From contig CP136062.1 of assembly GCA_032622095.1 (NCBI GenBank), positions 163,178,875 to 163,242,874 of the forward strand: a stretch of DNA of 64,000 bases. The letters are read 5' to 3'. Shown here one piece after another: positions 31,476 through 44,600 of this stretch; position 1 is the stretch's first letter, and the number at the start of each line of letters is the position of its first letter. The notes beneath the pieces were generated by a model. It was given only the letters and a program-made list of their open reading frames with translations. It had not been told where the DNA came from and did not search any database. Both the position numbers and the translations under genes were made by a program. Origin of the DNA: Siphonodentalium dalli (taxonomy: Eukaryota; Mollusca; Scaphopoda; Gadilida; Siphonodentaliidae).

Positions 31476-32199
31476 GAGATGCCTCGAAAAGTCAATGGGG
31501 GAATTTCATAACAAGACAAGATTACCGGAGTACTCCATGCAAAGAAATCGAGTACGCCCAATACGAATTACACCACGAAATGTTTTCTCACCTGAGACCG
31601 AAAAAGCGCAGTATTTCGTTGACTATTCAGTCGAATTGTGACCATAAACTTTCAGTCGTATTACAAAAGAAATAAATACACGGTGTATCGGTGTGTATGG
31701 TCAAGTTGTACCACAAAAAACTGATTGTAGGACTCCGCTACGCGTCGTCCTACAATCAGTTTTTTTGTGGTACAACTTGACCATACACACCTCTACACCG
31801 TGTATTTATTTCTTAAACGTAATTAATGTATAAATTAAATATTCAGAAAATCACCAGGGCCATAGATTCTATAGTGACCAATTAGGCCAAAACAAATATA
31901 CCTGTGTTTCTGGCAACATGCGAGAAAAAAATAGGGCCGTTCATTTTATTTAATTTTTTCATTTTATGTTTTCAACTTTGCTCAAAATAAATATGAATAC
32001 CCCCCCCCCCCCCAGACTGCTTCTCCTTGTTTTTAATGTACTATAAAATAATAAAACTAAGTACGTAATATTAGAATAATTGTTTTATTGAATAAAACAT
32101 GAAAAAAATAGGATTTATTCGGCTGTGACCCTCACCCAATTGAAGTGTGGTATAATTTGTGGTTTAACAATTTACGCGATGTGTCTGATTTACACGGAA
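31476..32199 (+). other. 724-bp segment present only in unit 1
   Basis: GAA occurs at both breakpoints (31473-31475 and 32197-32199), and the later units keep one copy, as expected for a microhomology deletion. The segment contains a 148-bp hairpin (31667-31814) with near-perfect arms around GTAGGACTCC/GTCGTCCTAC and a run of about 15 C (near 32000). The hairpin may have promoted the loss. Confidence 0.85.
31667..31814. repeat. 148-bp near-perfect hairpin
   Basis: The arms run from AAGAAATAAATACA to TGTATTTATTTCTT, with GTGGTACAACTTGACC complementarity. A smaller hairpin with the same GTGGTACAA motif lies near 30858, so both may derive from one foldback family. Confidence 0.8.
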
Positions 32200-34088
32200 A
32201 TGAATCGGATTACATGGAAAATAAAATCGGATGTGTACTAATTTTGCAAAATCAATAAAATGAAAATGGTCGGGGGTGCTGGAATAGGGGTGGGCGGGTC
32301 ACCAGAAACACAGGTCTTTTTTATTTTGGCCTTATTAAAAAATCAATTATCTGCTAAATATGAACACATTGTGGGCTTACCCCAGTTGTGTCCTGGCCAT
32401 CTGGAAAGAAACAAGCGAACTACAAAATAACTATCCTTTCCAATACATGTCCATACATAATGTGCCATTTATGTTTAGTTAATGTTATAGTCTTGTATTA
32501 GAAATGATTCTATCCCAAATTTTCACCCCCACCCCAATTTTTCTACCTTTGTTACCCAAAAAGAACACTCTTTTAATATCATCTACTGCTTTTGGGCGAC
32601 AGAAGCATGGACGCTCTTTATAAGTGCCGAGCAATGGAATATTTTATATAGGCCGACATAAATTTCAAAATGTGTTAAAATTTCCTCTTTTGCCAGTTTT
32701 GGCCATTACAACCTCATATTAAAGATGGGCTATCTCTTCCTAAACACGTTTTATATAGTTTCCGGGCATAAATTAATAAATATGAGTTGAAGACACCTGT
32801 CTGCAAATGCTACTATCAATTAATAACTCAATGCAATCAATTATTCTGCTGACCGCTTTTTAGTGATTAGGTCAGAATCAGAATAGGGCAACAATTTGTG
32901 ACATTGTGTTCGTGTTATGGTCTGTGTGTTATCGGGGTATGTAACGGGTGACTCAATTGGCAGTTGGCCAATTACCAAACAGGATTTAGTGTAACACAGA
33001 CGGGCTACATGTATGTAAATAATTATATTATATATCTGTTGAATAATGGTCTGGAAACAATTTTGCCCAATATAACTAATAATATACAGTAGATGACAGT
33101 AAATTGAGTGAATTTGATGCAGTATTGTCTACAATTTATTTGATGGCTAATCAAAATAAATTAGCGTACATGCACCTTGGTGGTAAGGATATTATATCTT
33201 TAATACTTTATATCATTATATGAAATGGCAATATTGTTGCAAAAAGCAACATTTGCTGTTACAAAGTGAAATCAGTTTTGCCAAGTCCGATTTCTTCCAG
33301 CTATGCAAAAATATTGCCCATAGGCATTTTTCTCTCAATTCCCAGGGCTGCATATTAACAAGATTTGCCAGAACTGATACTGATAGATTGAACGACAATT
33401 TTGATAAATAATTAGATGATATATTAATTATTATATATTTTTGCTTTCAAATAAGTTTTATTGAATCTAATTTCTAAACCTGAAACTTAAAGTGAAACCA
33501 AATTGTCATTCTGTATCTGTATCTTTGTGTCCAAGTCAGGTGGCCAGTAATTTTGCACTGTTTTATTATCGTTTGTCACTTGTAACTTTTGACTTGAAGT
33601 TGAACTTTGAAGTTTTGTGAGGCAGAGCCAGAGGTTGAGGCTCGGCCCTCGAGGGTGGTTGGTCCGTTTAATATTGAGTATGCCAGCTGATCACACTCAC
33701 ACACTGACACAGCCACAGTACAGAATGACCAGATCTGTAAAAGCAGATTTGGTGCCAAATGTCAAACTTGGCCCAAAAGGCAAAAGCCTTGAAGTTGAAG
33801 ACTTGAAATTGAAGTTGAAAAGGCAAAACGTGCGAAGACAAAATTCCGCCAATTGCTATTTTCCGGCGATTCATTTTTATTTCTCATATCGGAACGGATT
33901 AAAACAGTCAACAGTTGGTTCTTCCTACATCAAGCACAATCTAATGCACACTTCTTGCGAATAATACACAAAACAAGCCATTATAGAATGAGAAAACGTC
34001 GAAATGAACACAAATCTGAACTTTTAAAACCGGAAGTTCGAAAGCAAGGGGCGATAATTACAGCGAGCCGAAAAAGTTGACCGAAATC

Positions 34089-34126
34089 TCGGACGGATAC
34101 TACTGTATGGCCAAATACGTCGACCC
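34089..34126 (-). repeat. 38-bp exact inverted match to 26190-26227
   Basis: This is the partner of the 26190 site and recurs at the same place in all later units. Confidence 0.7.
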
Positions 34127-35290
34127 TTAGCTCCAACGTCAACAAAACACCAAAAACAATGAAATTGATGCCGTGTAGTGATGGATGATCACATACATGT
34201 ATCTACAATTCCAACTTTACAATGACCCCGACCAATTCATCTGTGTTCATCATTGTTCATTGAAATGTGTGGATATGAGACATTGTCATTATTCGCCATG
34301 TTATCGTCAAGTTACCGGCATCACGACAATTTGCCAGGAGTACACTGTTATTGGTTGGATGTTCTTATCAAACTATCTTCGGCTGATTCACTGATATTTC
34401 ATGGAAAATGTGCGACTACATGAGAACATTGTCGCCAAGTCATTGCGCACAGTTATATGTTTATTGGATTTGCTGTTGTCTTGAAGGGACCAATCCCAAA
34501 TACCGATAGCTGTTGTTGATATATACAGTAGTACAGTACCAGTCAAAAGAAGTGGTGTATTAAGCATGCTATTTTTGCAAGTGGAAACCCTTATAAGCAT
34601 GTCGCTTGTGATATTATTGCAATATTTTGCGCTTAATATGGTGACACTTTGCGCTAAAAATTGTGACATTTAAATCAAATATTGCGAGGTTTGTTTCCGC
34701 GATTCACTCAAAATGTGACCGCAACAAAGCGTTCGTAATTGCATGCATTTCTGAAAACACATTCATTTGTTAAATAGAGGTATTCACCAAGTGCTATGCC
34801 TGTGTGGATATGCACGCTTGTATCAAGCCAAGGCGGTGTTCCTGAAATTATTGTGACGAGCCTGAAGGCAAGTCACGATGTGTGTCGGAAACTCCACCGT
34901 GGCTTGATACAAGCGCTCAGTTATTTATCATATAATTTTTCTTCTAAAAAACTCTTCATTTCCTCCGATTTAATCTTTTATGTTGGTCGTTCGTTATCAT
35001 TTTAATGTATTAAAGCATAAATTTTTGTTTCAATTTGAAACAATTATCGACTGGTCAGATATTGAATGTATATTCAATGCATACTAGTATTCTGAGATGA
35101 ATTATTTTCTTTCAAGATAAAACATTGTTTATATTGTCTAATTGTTTCAATAGTTAATAAAATTTATGTTGATACCTGTAAGTCATTATTTTCAGTTATT
35201 TTAATCTGTAGTTGCGATGTTCAGCTGAGGCTGCAGGGCTATGGTACCCCCAATAATTAGGCCCAATTAAATGTACTATCTGGATACAGT

Positions 35291-35478
35291 GATGACTTAG
35301 TCGAGCCTTAGTTATTTCTGACTAAGGCCTAGCTTAGTCATTTCTGACTAAGGCCTTAGTCAGAAATGACTAAGGGCAACCTTAGTCATTTCTGACTAAG
35401 CTAAGTTAGTTAGTTTTGAGACGGGGGTTCTGACTAAGGTAACTTAGTTACTTTTGACTAAGTTTTTTTTTTCAGTGC
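35291..35478. repeat. CTTAGTCA palindromic repeat (in every unit)
   Basis: TTTCTGACTAAGGCCTTAGT and its complement are repeated several times. The block ends in GACTAAG, a T run and CAGTG, the inverse of the start of the repeat at 25007. This is probably a foldback element. Confidence 0.65.
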
Positions 35479-35486
35479 TCTTTCCA

Positions 35487-35606
35487 ACAATATATAATGC
35501 CGATTTCCACCATTTTTGGGGTGTTGGTGTTTGACCCCACCTGACCTTGACCTTCAAAATGATCAAATCAAGGTCAAGGCCCGGACGAAGTCGGGTCACC
35601 TTCTAG
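35487..35606 (+). mobile_element. Helitron-like 3' end fragment (in every unit)
   Basis: Blocks of the GACCTTGACCTTCAAAATG type lead to the hairpin CCCGGACGAAGTCGGGT, then TCACCTT and CTAG (35603-35606) followed by T. The 5' part is missing. Confidence 0.55.
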
Positions 35607-35626
35607 TATATATATATATATATATA

Positions 35627-35995
35627 TCTAATATATATTTTGGGACTTCTGTTTGTTTGTCTGTTTGTTTGTCTGTTAGCTATGGCCAGGAAAACTGCCG
35701 GACGGATTTCGACGAAATTTGATACCTAGGGTTAATTTTGTCCGGGGAGTGTTTTGGATGGGTCAAATCGTGACCCCGACCTGATCTTGACCTTCAAAAT
35801 GGTCAATTCAAGGTCGAATCGGGTAAAACGGACGGATTTCGCTAGGTGTACTTTTGTCCGGGGAGTGTTTTGGACGGGTCAAATCGTGACTCCGACCTGA
35901 CCTTGACCTTCAAAATGGTCAATTCAAGGCCAAATCGCGCCTTTCGACGGATTTCGATGTTATTTAGCCCGGATGAAGCCGGGTCACCCTGCTAG
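35627..35995 (+). mobile_element. Complete short Helitron-like element (in every unit)
   Basis: It starts with TC after A (TCTAATATATATTTTGGGAC) and ends with hairpin CCCGGATGAAGCCGGG, then TCACCCTG and CTAG (35992-35995) before T. The A/TC...CTAG/T arrangement and subterminal hairpin are standard for Helitrons. At 369 bp it carries no Rep/helicase and is non-autonomous. It contains two ~120-bp internal repeats with GACCTTCAAAATGGTCAATT. It is inserted in the (TA)n tract just after the previous fragment. Confidence 0.7.
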
Positions 35996-36079
35996 TTAAA
36001 TATATTCTTGCAATATAACATCAGGCGGGCGACAAAACAATGTCATCCTGATCTAGGACAAATCGGAAGCGGCTAAAAA

Positions 36080-36112
36080 GGTCAAAGCCCGGACGAAGTC
36101 GGGTCACCTGCT
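36080..36112 (+). mobile_element. Truncated Helitron-like 3' end at the unit junction
   Basis: GGTCAAAGCCCGGACGAAGT CGGGTCACCTGCT reproduces the Helitron-like 3' terminus up to CT but lacks the final AG, and runs directly into TGATG, the start of the next unit. The shared TGCT with the native left border of unit 1 (ATTGCTTGATG) suggests the array was founded at this short homology. Confidence 0.6.
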
Positions 36113-39100
36113 TGATGTTTACATTCAAACCAGATATGTTGATGATAACATGAAAAAGCGCAGTTTTCGTCCCTAAATTTTGGAGAAAAATTACTTATAT
36201 TGGCCCGATAACATGAAAATGCAAAATTTTCACTTCTTAATTTCGGAGAAATGACCCAATAGCCATCTAGTGAGGTATGATTTACTCTGCATATCAGATC
36301 ATTCTGTTTGAGCATGTGTGAGTGACTTATATTTACTTTAAAGTAACTGTGTTGGTGAAAACATGAAAAAGCTCAACTTTCTTCACTAAATTTTTGGGGA
36401 TAATGACTGGTGTTGAACCAACATCCAGCTGGTTAGGCTTATAAGACAGCCTTGCTTTTTGCTGTAGAATTCCTCAGACTAGATTCATTTTATGGTGGCT
36501 TGTTTTTGGGTTCTTTATATTGAATTTGAAATCAAATGTGATAATACATGAAAAAACTAAATTTTACAAAGAACCCCAAAATGAACATTATCAAGTGTAA
36601 TTTGAACACCAATCAGATGGTTTATACTAAAAATATTTTTTACAAGAATCATCGCAGAACTTTCAAAATATATCTGATAGGTACATATACATGTATACAA
36701 GGCTACCAGCTCCACTGCTTCAAGAATCAAGATGGTTGGTTACTAGTCAGGTTTAAAAACAAATAATATTTCTGGTAACCCAACTGCCCCTACATGTAAT
36801 TCACACCTCTGCCCCTACTAATTTTAGTATACCCCCCCCCTGAAAAATAAAATAATATACTAATCACAAAGCTATACTTTCTTGTCACATAATTTTATCT
36901 GTTAAATTAAGTGCCAAACTTTCAAACTTAACATATTTCTTTCACTTTTTACATCTTATACATCCTGATATATACACAATAGACCACATATTTTCTATTA
37001 TATTTGTTGAGCTTGAAATAGTTTTTAGGTCCCGTTATTTTTGGATTAAGCCTGGTTAAATTTTATTGTAATACGACCCTGCCTAACTATGCTTAAAAGC
37101 CATGTCCTGATTGGCCAGTGGCCCGAGTTACCATGGCTCTCTCGTTCCAGTTTTGTGGTACAATTCTACTTTTTCCAATTGTACCACGAAAAAAATCGGT
37201 TTATTCAGATCGCCGCACGCGACTTTTCCCGTTTTTTCTAACTCCGCGCAAACGGGGCATCAACGGAGTACACCCGCACCCGTAACCCTTTGAATTTTGC
37301 TACATCTTGACAATCTTGCGAATTTTCTAGCGATTTGTCGCTTGAAACCAGTTTGGTTGCCAATGAATATGGTCCAAATGATGTTATGGTATATTGATAT
37401 ATGTTACGACCAAAGAAAGTTACTTAATAAGTATATTAAATGACAAAATAAATCCATGGGGCCGGGCGCACATTCGTCGATTCGAATCTCGATCATATTC
37501 GTCGATTCGATATTTCGGAATCAAGTTGAAAATGAAAGCGTTTGTTCACCAGTACAGAAGGGGGATAAGATTAGTTTAGTAAACTATATCATTTAGATCG
37601 CTTTGTGTAAGGAAAATGGTCCATAGTCGATGATCATATTCATGTTGTCCCAACAACGTTCAACACAGAAATGACCGCAATTCGTATTTCCTGTACAATT
37701 TAAATGAAAGGCACGGGCGCCGCTGAAAACACATCGTTTTTTAGCCAATCACAACGATTATTTTCTAGAAATGAATCGGATTACATGGAAAATAAAATCG
37801 GATGTGTACTAATTTTGCAAAATCAATAAAATGAAAATGGTCGGGGGTGCTGGAATAGGGGTGGGCCGGTCACCAGAAACACAGGTCTTTTTTATTTTGG
37901 CCTTATTAAAAAATCAATTATCTGCTAAATATGAACACATTGTGGGCTTACCCCAGTTGTGTCCTGGCCATCTGGAAAGAAACAAGCGAACTACAAAATA
38001 ACTATCCTTTCCAATACATGTCCATACATAATGTGCCATTTATGTTTAGTTAATGTTATAGTCTTGTATTAGAAATGATTCTATCCCAAATTTTCACCCC
38101 CACCCCAATTTTTCTACCTTTGTTACCCAAAAAGAACACTCTTTTAATATCATCTACTGCTTTTGGGCGACAGAAGCATGGACGCTCTTTATAAGTGCCG
38201 AGCAATGGAATATTTTATATAGGCCGACATAAATTTCAAAATGTGTTAAAATTTCCTCTTTTGCCAGTTTTGGCCATTACAACCTCATATTAAAGATGGG
38301 CTATCTCTTCCTAAACACGTTTTATATAGTTTCCGGGCATAAATTAATAAATATGAGTTGAAGACACCTGTCTGCAAATGCTACTATCAATTAATAACTC
38401 AATGCAATCAATTATTCTGCTGACCGCTTTTTAGTGATTAGGTCAGAATCAGAATAGGGCAACAATTTGTGACATTGTGTTCGTGTTATGGTCTGTGTGT
38501 TATCGGGGTATGTAACGGGTGACTCAATTGGCAGTTGGCCAATTACCAAACAGGATTTAGTGTAACACAGACGGGCTACATGTATGTAAATAATTATATT
38601 ATATATCTGTTGAATAATGGTCTGGAAACAATTTTGCCCAATATAACTAATAATATACAGTAGATGACAGTAAATTGAGTGAATTTGATGCAGTATTGTC
38701 TACAATTTATTTGATGGCTAATCAAAATAAATTAGCGTACATGCACCTTGGTGGTAAGGATATTATATCTTTAATACTTTATATCATTATATGAAATGGC
38801 AATATTGTTGCAAAAAGCAACATTTGCTGTTACAAAGTGAAATCAGTTTTGCCAAGTCCGATTTCTTCCAGCTATGCAAAAATATTGCCCATAGGCATTT
38901 TTCTCTCAATTCCCAGGGCTGCATATTAACAAGATTTGCCAGAACTGATACTGATAGATTGAACGACAATTTTGATAAATAATTAGATGATATATTAATT
39001 ATTATATATTTTTGCTTTCAAATAAGTTTTATTGAATCTAATTTCTAAACCTGAAACTTAAAGTGAAACCAAATTGTCATTCTGTATCTGTATCTTTGTG

Positions 39101-41679
39101 TCCAAGTCAGGTGGCCAGTAATTTTGCACTGTTTTATTATCGTTTGTCACTTGTAACTTTTGACTTGAAGTTGAACTTTGAAGTTTTGTGAGGCAGAGCC
39201 AGAGGTTGAGCCTCGGCCCTCGAGGCTGGTTGGTCCGTTTAATATTGAGTATGCCAGCTGATCACACTCACACACTGACACAGCCACAGTACAGAATGAC
39301 CAGATCTGTAAAAGCAGATTTGGTGCCAAATGTCAAACTTGGCCCAAAAGGCAAAAGCCTTGAAGTTGAAGACTTGAAATTGAAGTTGAAAAGGCAAAAC
39401 GTGCGAAGACAAAATTCCGCCAATTGCTATTTTCCGGCGATTCATTTTTATTTCTCATATCGGAACGGATTAAAACAGTCAACAGTTGGTTCTTCCTACA
39501 TCAAGCACAATCTAATGCACACTTCTTGCGAATAATACACAAAACAAGCCATTATAGAATGAGAAAACGTCGAAATGAACACAAATCTGAACTTTTAAAA
39601 CCGGAAGTTCGAAAGCAAGGGGCGATAATTACAGCGAGCCGAAAAAGTTGACCGAAATCTCGGACGGATACTACTGTATGGCCAAATACGTCGACCCTTA
39701 GCTCCAACGTCAACAAAACACCAAAAACAATGAAATTGATGCCGTGTAGTGATGGATGATCACATACATGTATCTACAATTCCAACTTTACAATGACCCC
39801 GACCAATTCATCTGTGTTCATCATTGTTCATTGAAATGTGTGGATATGAGACATTGTCATTATTCGCCATGTTATCGTCAAGTTACCGGCATCACGACAA
39901 TTTGCCAGGAGTACACTGTTATTGGTTGGATGTTCTTATCAAACTATCTTCGGCTGATTCACTGATATTTCATGGAAAATGTGCGACTACATGAGAACAT
40001 TGTCGCCAAGTCATTGCGCACAGTTATATGTTTATTGGATTTGCTGTTGTCTTGAAGGGACCAATCCCAAATACCGATAGCTGTTGTTGATATATACAGT
40101 AGTACAGTACCAGTCAAAAGAAGTGGTGTATTAAGCATGCTATTTTTGCAAGTGGAAACCCTTATAAGCATGTCGCTTGTGATATTATTGCAATATTTTG
40201 CGCTTAATATGGTGACACTTTGCGCTAAAAATTGTGACATTTAAATCAAATATTGCGAGGTTTGTTTCCGCGATTCACTCAAAATGTGACCGCAACAAAG
40301 CGTTCGTAATTGCATGCATTTCTGAAAACACATTCATTTGTTAAATAGAGGTATTCACCAAGTGCTATGCCTGTGTGGATATGCACGCTTGTATCAAGCC
40401 AAGGCGGTGTTCCTGAAATTATTGTGACGAGCCTGAAGGCAAGTCACGATGTGTGTCGGAAACTCCACCGTGGCTTGATACAAGCGCTCAGTTATTTATC
40501 ATATAATTTTTCTTCTAAAAAACTCTTCATTTCCTCCGATTTAATCTTTTATGTTGGTCGTTCGTTATCATTTTAATGTATTAAAGCATAAATTTTTGTT
40601 TCAATTTGAAACAATTATCGACTGGTCAGATATTGAATGTATATTCAATGCATACTAGTATTCTGAGATGAATTATTTTCTTTCAAGATAAAACATTGTT
40701 TATATTGTCTAATTGTTTCAATAGTTAATAAAATTTATGTTGATACCTGTAAGTCATTATTTTCAGTTATTTTAATCTGTAGTTGCGATGTTCAGCTGAG
40801 GCTGCAGGGCTATGGTACCCCCAATAATTAGGCCCAATTAAATGTACTATCTGGATACAGTGATGACTTAGTCGAGCCTTAGTTATTTCTGACTAAGGCC
40901 TAGCTTAGTCATTTCTGACTAAGGCCTTAGTCAGAAATGACTAAGGGCAACCTTAGTCATTTCTGACTAAGCTAAGTTAGTTAGTTTTGAGACGGGGGTT
41001 CTGACTAAGGTAACTTAGTTACTTTTGACTAAGTTTTTTTTTTCAGTGCTCTTTCCAACAATATATAATGCCGATTTCCACCATTTTTGGGGTGTTGGTG
41101 TTTGACCCCACCTGACCTTGACCTTCAAAATGATCAAATCAAGGTCAAGGCCCGGACGAAGTCGGGTCACCTTCTAGTATATATATATATATATATATCT
41201 AATATATATTTTGGGACTTCTGTTTGTTTGTCTGTTTGTTTGTCTGTTAGCTATGGCCAGGAAAACTGCCGGACGGATTTCGACGAAATTTGATACCTAG
41301 GGTTAATTTTGTCCGGGGAGTGTTTTGGATGGGTCAAATCGTGACCCCGACCTGATCTTGACCTTCAAAATGGTCAATTCAAGGTCGAATCGGGTAAAAC
41401 GGACGGATTTCGCTAGGTGTACTTTTGTCCGGGGAGTGTTTTGGACGGGTCAAATCGTGACTCCGACCTGACCTTGACCTTCAAAATGGTCAATTCAAGG
41501 CCAAATCGCGCCTTTCGACGGATTTCGATGTTATTTAGCCCGGATGAAGCCGGGTCACCCTGCTAGTTAAATATATTCTTGCAATATAACATCAGGCGGG
41601 CGACAAAACAATGTCATCCTGATCTAGGACAAATCGGAAGCGGCTAAAAAGGTCAAAGCCCGGACGAAGTCGGGTCACC
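36109..41679 (+). repeat. Macrosatellite unit 2 (5,571 bp)
   Basis: This is the first short-form unit. It lacks the 724-bp segment (junction at about 37768-37771, CTAGAAATGAAT) and has a poly-C tract of 9. Confidence 0.9.
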
Positions 41680-44600
41680 TGCTTGATGTTTACATTCAAA
41701 CCAGATATGTTGATGATAACATGAAAAAGCGCAGTTTTCGTCCCTAAATTTTGGAGAAAAATTACTTATATTGGCCCGATAACATGAAAATGCAAAATTT
41801 TCACTTCTTAATTTCGGAGAAATGACCCAATAGCCATCTAGTGAGGTATGATTTACTCTGCATATCAGATCATTCTGTTTGAGCATGTGTGAGTGACTTA
41901 TATTTACTTTAAAGTAACTGTGTTGGTGAAAACATGAAAAAGCTCAACTTTCTTCACTAAATTTTTGGGGATAATGACTGGTGTTGAACCAACATCCAGC
42001 TGGTTAGGCTTATAAGACAGCCTTGCTTTTTGCTGTAGAATTCCTCAGACTAGATTCATTTTATGGTGGCTTGTTTTTGGGTTCTTTATATTGAATTTGA
42101 AATCAAATGTGATAATACATGAAAAAACTAAATTTTACAAAGAACCCCAAAATGAACATTATCAAGTGTAATTTGAACACCAATCAGATGGTTTATACTA
42201 AAAATATTTTTTACAAGAATCATCGCAGAACTTTCAAAATATATCTGATAGGTACATATACATGTATACAAGGCTACCAGCTCCACTGCTTCAAGAATCA
42301 AGATGGTTGGTTACTAGTCAGGTTTAAAAACAAATAATATTTCTGGTAACCCAACTGCCCCTACATGTAATTCACACCTCTGCCCCTACTAATTTTAGTA
42401 TACCCCCCCCCCCCCTGAAAAATAAAATAATATACTAATCACAAAGCTATACTTTCTTGTCACATAATTTTATCTGTTAAATTAAGTGCCAAACTTTCAA
42501 ACTTAACATATTTCTTTCACTTTTTACATCTTATACATCCTGATATATACACAATAGACCACATATTTTCTATTATATTTGTTGAGCTTGAAATAGTTTT
42601 TAGGTCCCGTTATTTTTGGATTAAGCCTGGTTAAATTTTATTGTAATACGACCCTGCCTAACTATGCTTAAAAGCCATGTCCTGATTGGCCAGTGGCCCG
42701 AGTTACCATGGCTCTCTCGTTCCAGTTTTGTGGTACAATTCTACTTTTTCCAATTGTACCACGAAAAAAATCGGTTTATTCAGATCGCCGCACGCGACTT
42801 TTCCCGTTTTTTCTAACTCCGCGCAAACGGGGCATCAACGGAGTACACCCGCACCCGTAACCCTTTGAATTTTGCTACATCTTGACAATCTTGCGAATTT
42901 TCTAGCGATTTGTCGCTTGAAACCAGTTTGGTTGCCAATGAATATGGTCCAAATGATGTTATGGTATATTGATATATGTTACGACCAAAGAAAGTTACTT
43001 AATAAGTATATTAAATGACAAAATAAATCCATGGGGCCGGGCGCACATTCGTCGATTCGAATCTCGATCATATTCGTCGATTCGATATTTCGGAATCAAG
43101 TTGAAAATGAAAGCGTTTGTTCACCAGTACAGAAGGGGGATAAGATTAGTTTAGTAAACTATATCATTTAGATCGCTTTGTGTAAGGAAAATGGTCCATA
43201 GTCGATGATCATATTCATGTTGTCCCAACAACGTTCAACACAGAAATGACCGCAATTCGTATTTCCTGTACAATTTAAATGAAAGGCACGGGCGCCGCTG
43301 AAAACACATCGTTTTTTAGCCAATCACAACGATTATTTTCTAGAAATGAATCGGATTACATGGAAAATAAAATCGGATGTGTACTAATTTTGCAAAATCA
43401 ATAAAATGAAAATGGTCGGGGGTGCTGGAATAGGGGTGGGCCGGTCACCAGAAACACAGGTCTTTTTTATTTTGGCCTTATTAAAAAATCAATTATCTGC
43501 TAAATATGAACACATTGTGGGCTTACCCCAGTTGTGTCCTGGCCATCTGGAAAGAAACAAGCGAACTACAAAATAACTATCCTTTCCAATACATGTCCAT
43601 ACATAATGTGCCATTTATGTTTAGTTAATGTTATAGTCTTGTATTAGAAATGATTCTATCCCAAATTTTCACCCCCACCCCAATTTTTCTACCTTTGTTA
43701 CCCAAAAAGAACACTCTTTTAATATCATCTACTGCTTTTGGGCGACAGAAGCATGGACGCTCTTTATAAGTGCCGAGCAATGGAATATTTTATATAGGCC
43801 GACATAAATTTCAAAATGTGTTAAAATTTCCTCTTTTGCCAGTTTTGGCCATTACAACCTCATATTAAAGATGGGCTATCTCTTCCTAAACACGTTTTAT
43901 ATAGTTTCCGGGCATAAATTAATAAATATGAGTTGAAGACACCTGTCTGCAAATGCTACTATCAATTAATAACTCAATGCAATCAATTATTCTGCTGACC
44001 GCTTTTTAGTGATTAGGTCAGAATCAGAATAGGGCAACAATTTGTGACATTGTGTTCGTGTTATGGTCTGTGTGTTATCGGGGTATGTAACGGGTGACTC
44101 AATTGGCAGTTGGCCAATTACCAAACAGGATTTAGTGTAACACAGACGGGCTACATGTATGTAAATAATTATATTATATATCTGTTGAATAATGGTCTGG
44201 AAACAATTTTGCCCAATATAACTAATAATATACAGTAGATGACAGTAAATTGAGTGAATTTGATGCAGTATTGTCTACAATTTATTTGATGGCTAATCAA
44301 AATAAATTAGCGTACATGCACCTTGGTGGTAAGGATATTATATCTTTAATACTTTATATCATTATATGAAATGGCAATATTGTTGCAAAAAGCAACATTT
44401 GCTGTTACAAAGTGAAATCAGTTTTGCCAAGTCCGATTTCTTCCAGCTATGCAAAAATATTGCCCATAGGCATTTTTCTCTCAATTCCCAGGGCTGCATA
44501 TTAACAAGATTTGCCAGAACTGATACTGATAGATTGAACGACAATTTTGATAAATAATTAGATGATATATTAATTATTATATATTTTTGCTTTCAAATAA

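Larger units (their letters stand above)
29813..36108 (+). repeat. Macrosatellite unit 1 (long form, 6,296 bp)
   Basis: This founder-like unit joins non-array DNA on its left without a break in the degenerate ~190-bp repeat. In order it holds: the end of that repeat; a poly-C tract (10 C, about 30536); a 36-bp hairpin near 30858; the 724-bp segment unique to this unit (31476-32199); AT-rich sequence with uninformative short frames; the 38-bp inverted match at 34089; a CTTAGTCA palindromic block (35291-35478); and Helitron-like pieces (35487-36108). Substitutions relative to the other units were seen in the 29.9, 31.2-31.4, 32.3 and 33.6 kb regions. Confidence 0.9.

Noticed and set aside
33617-33964. 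115-codon frame in each macrosatellite unit, with smaller frames of 60-93 codons
   Set aside because: They repeat in every unit only because the DNA is duplicated. They overlap on both strands, have no recognisable domain, and show no start context, splice pattern or signal peptide that I could support.
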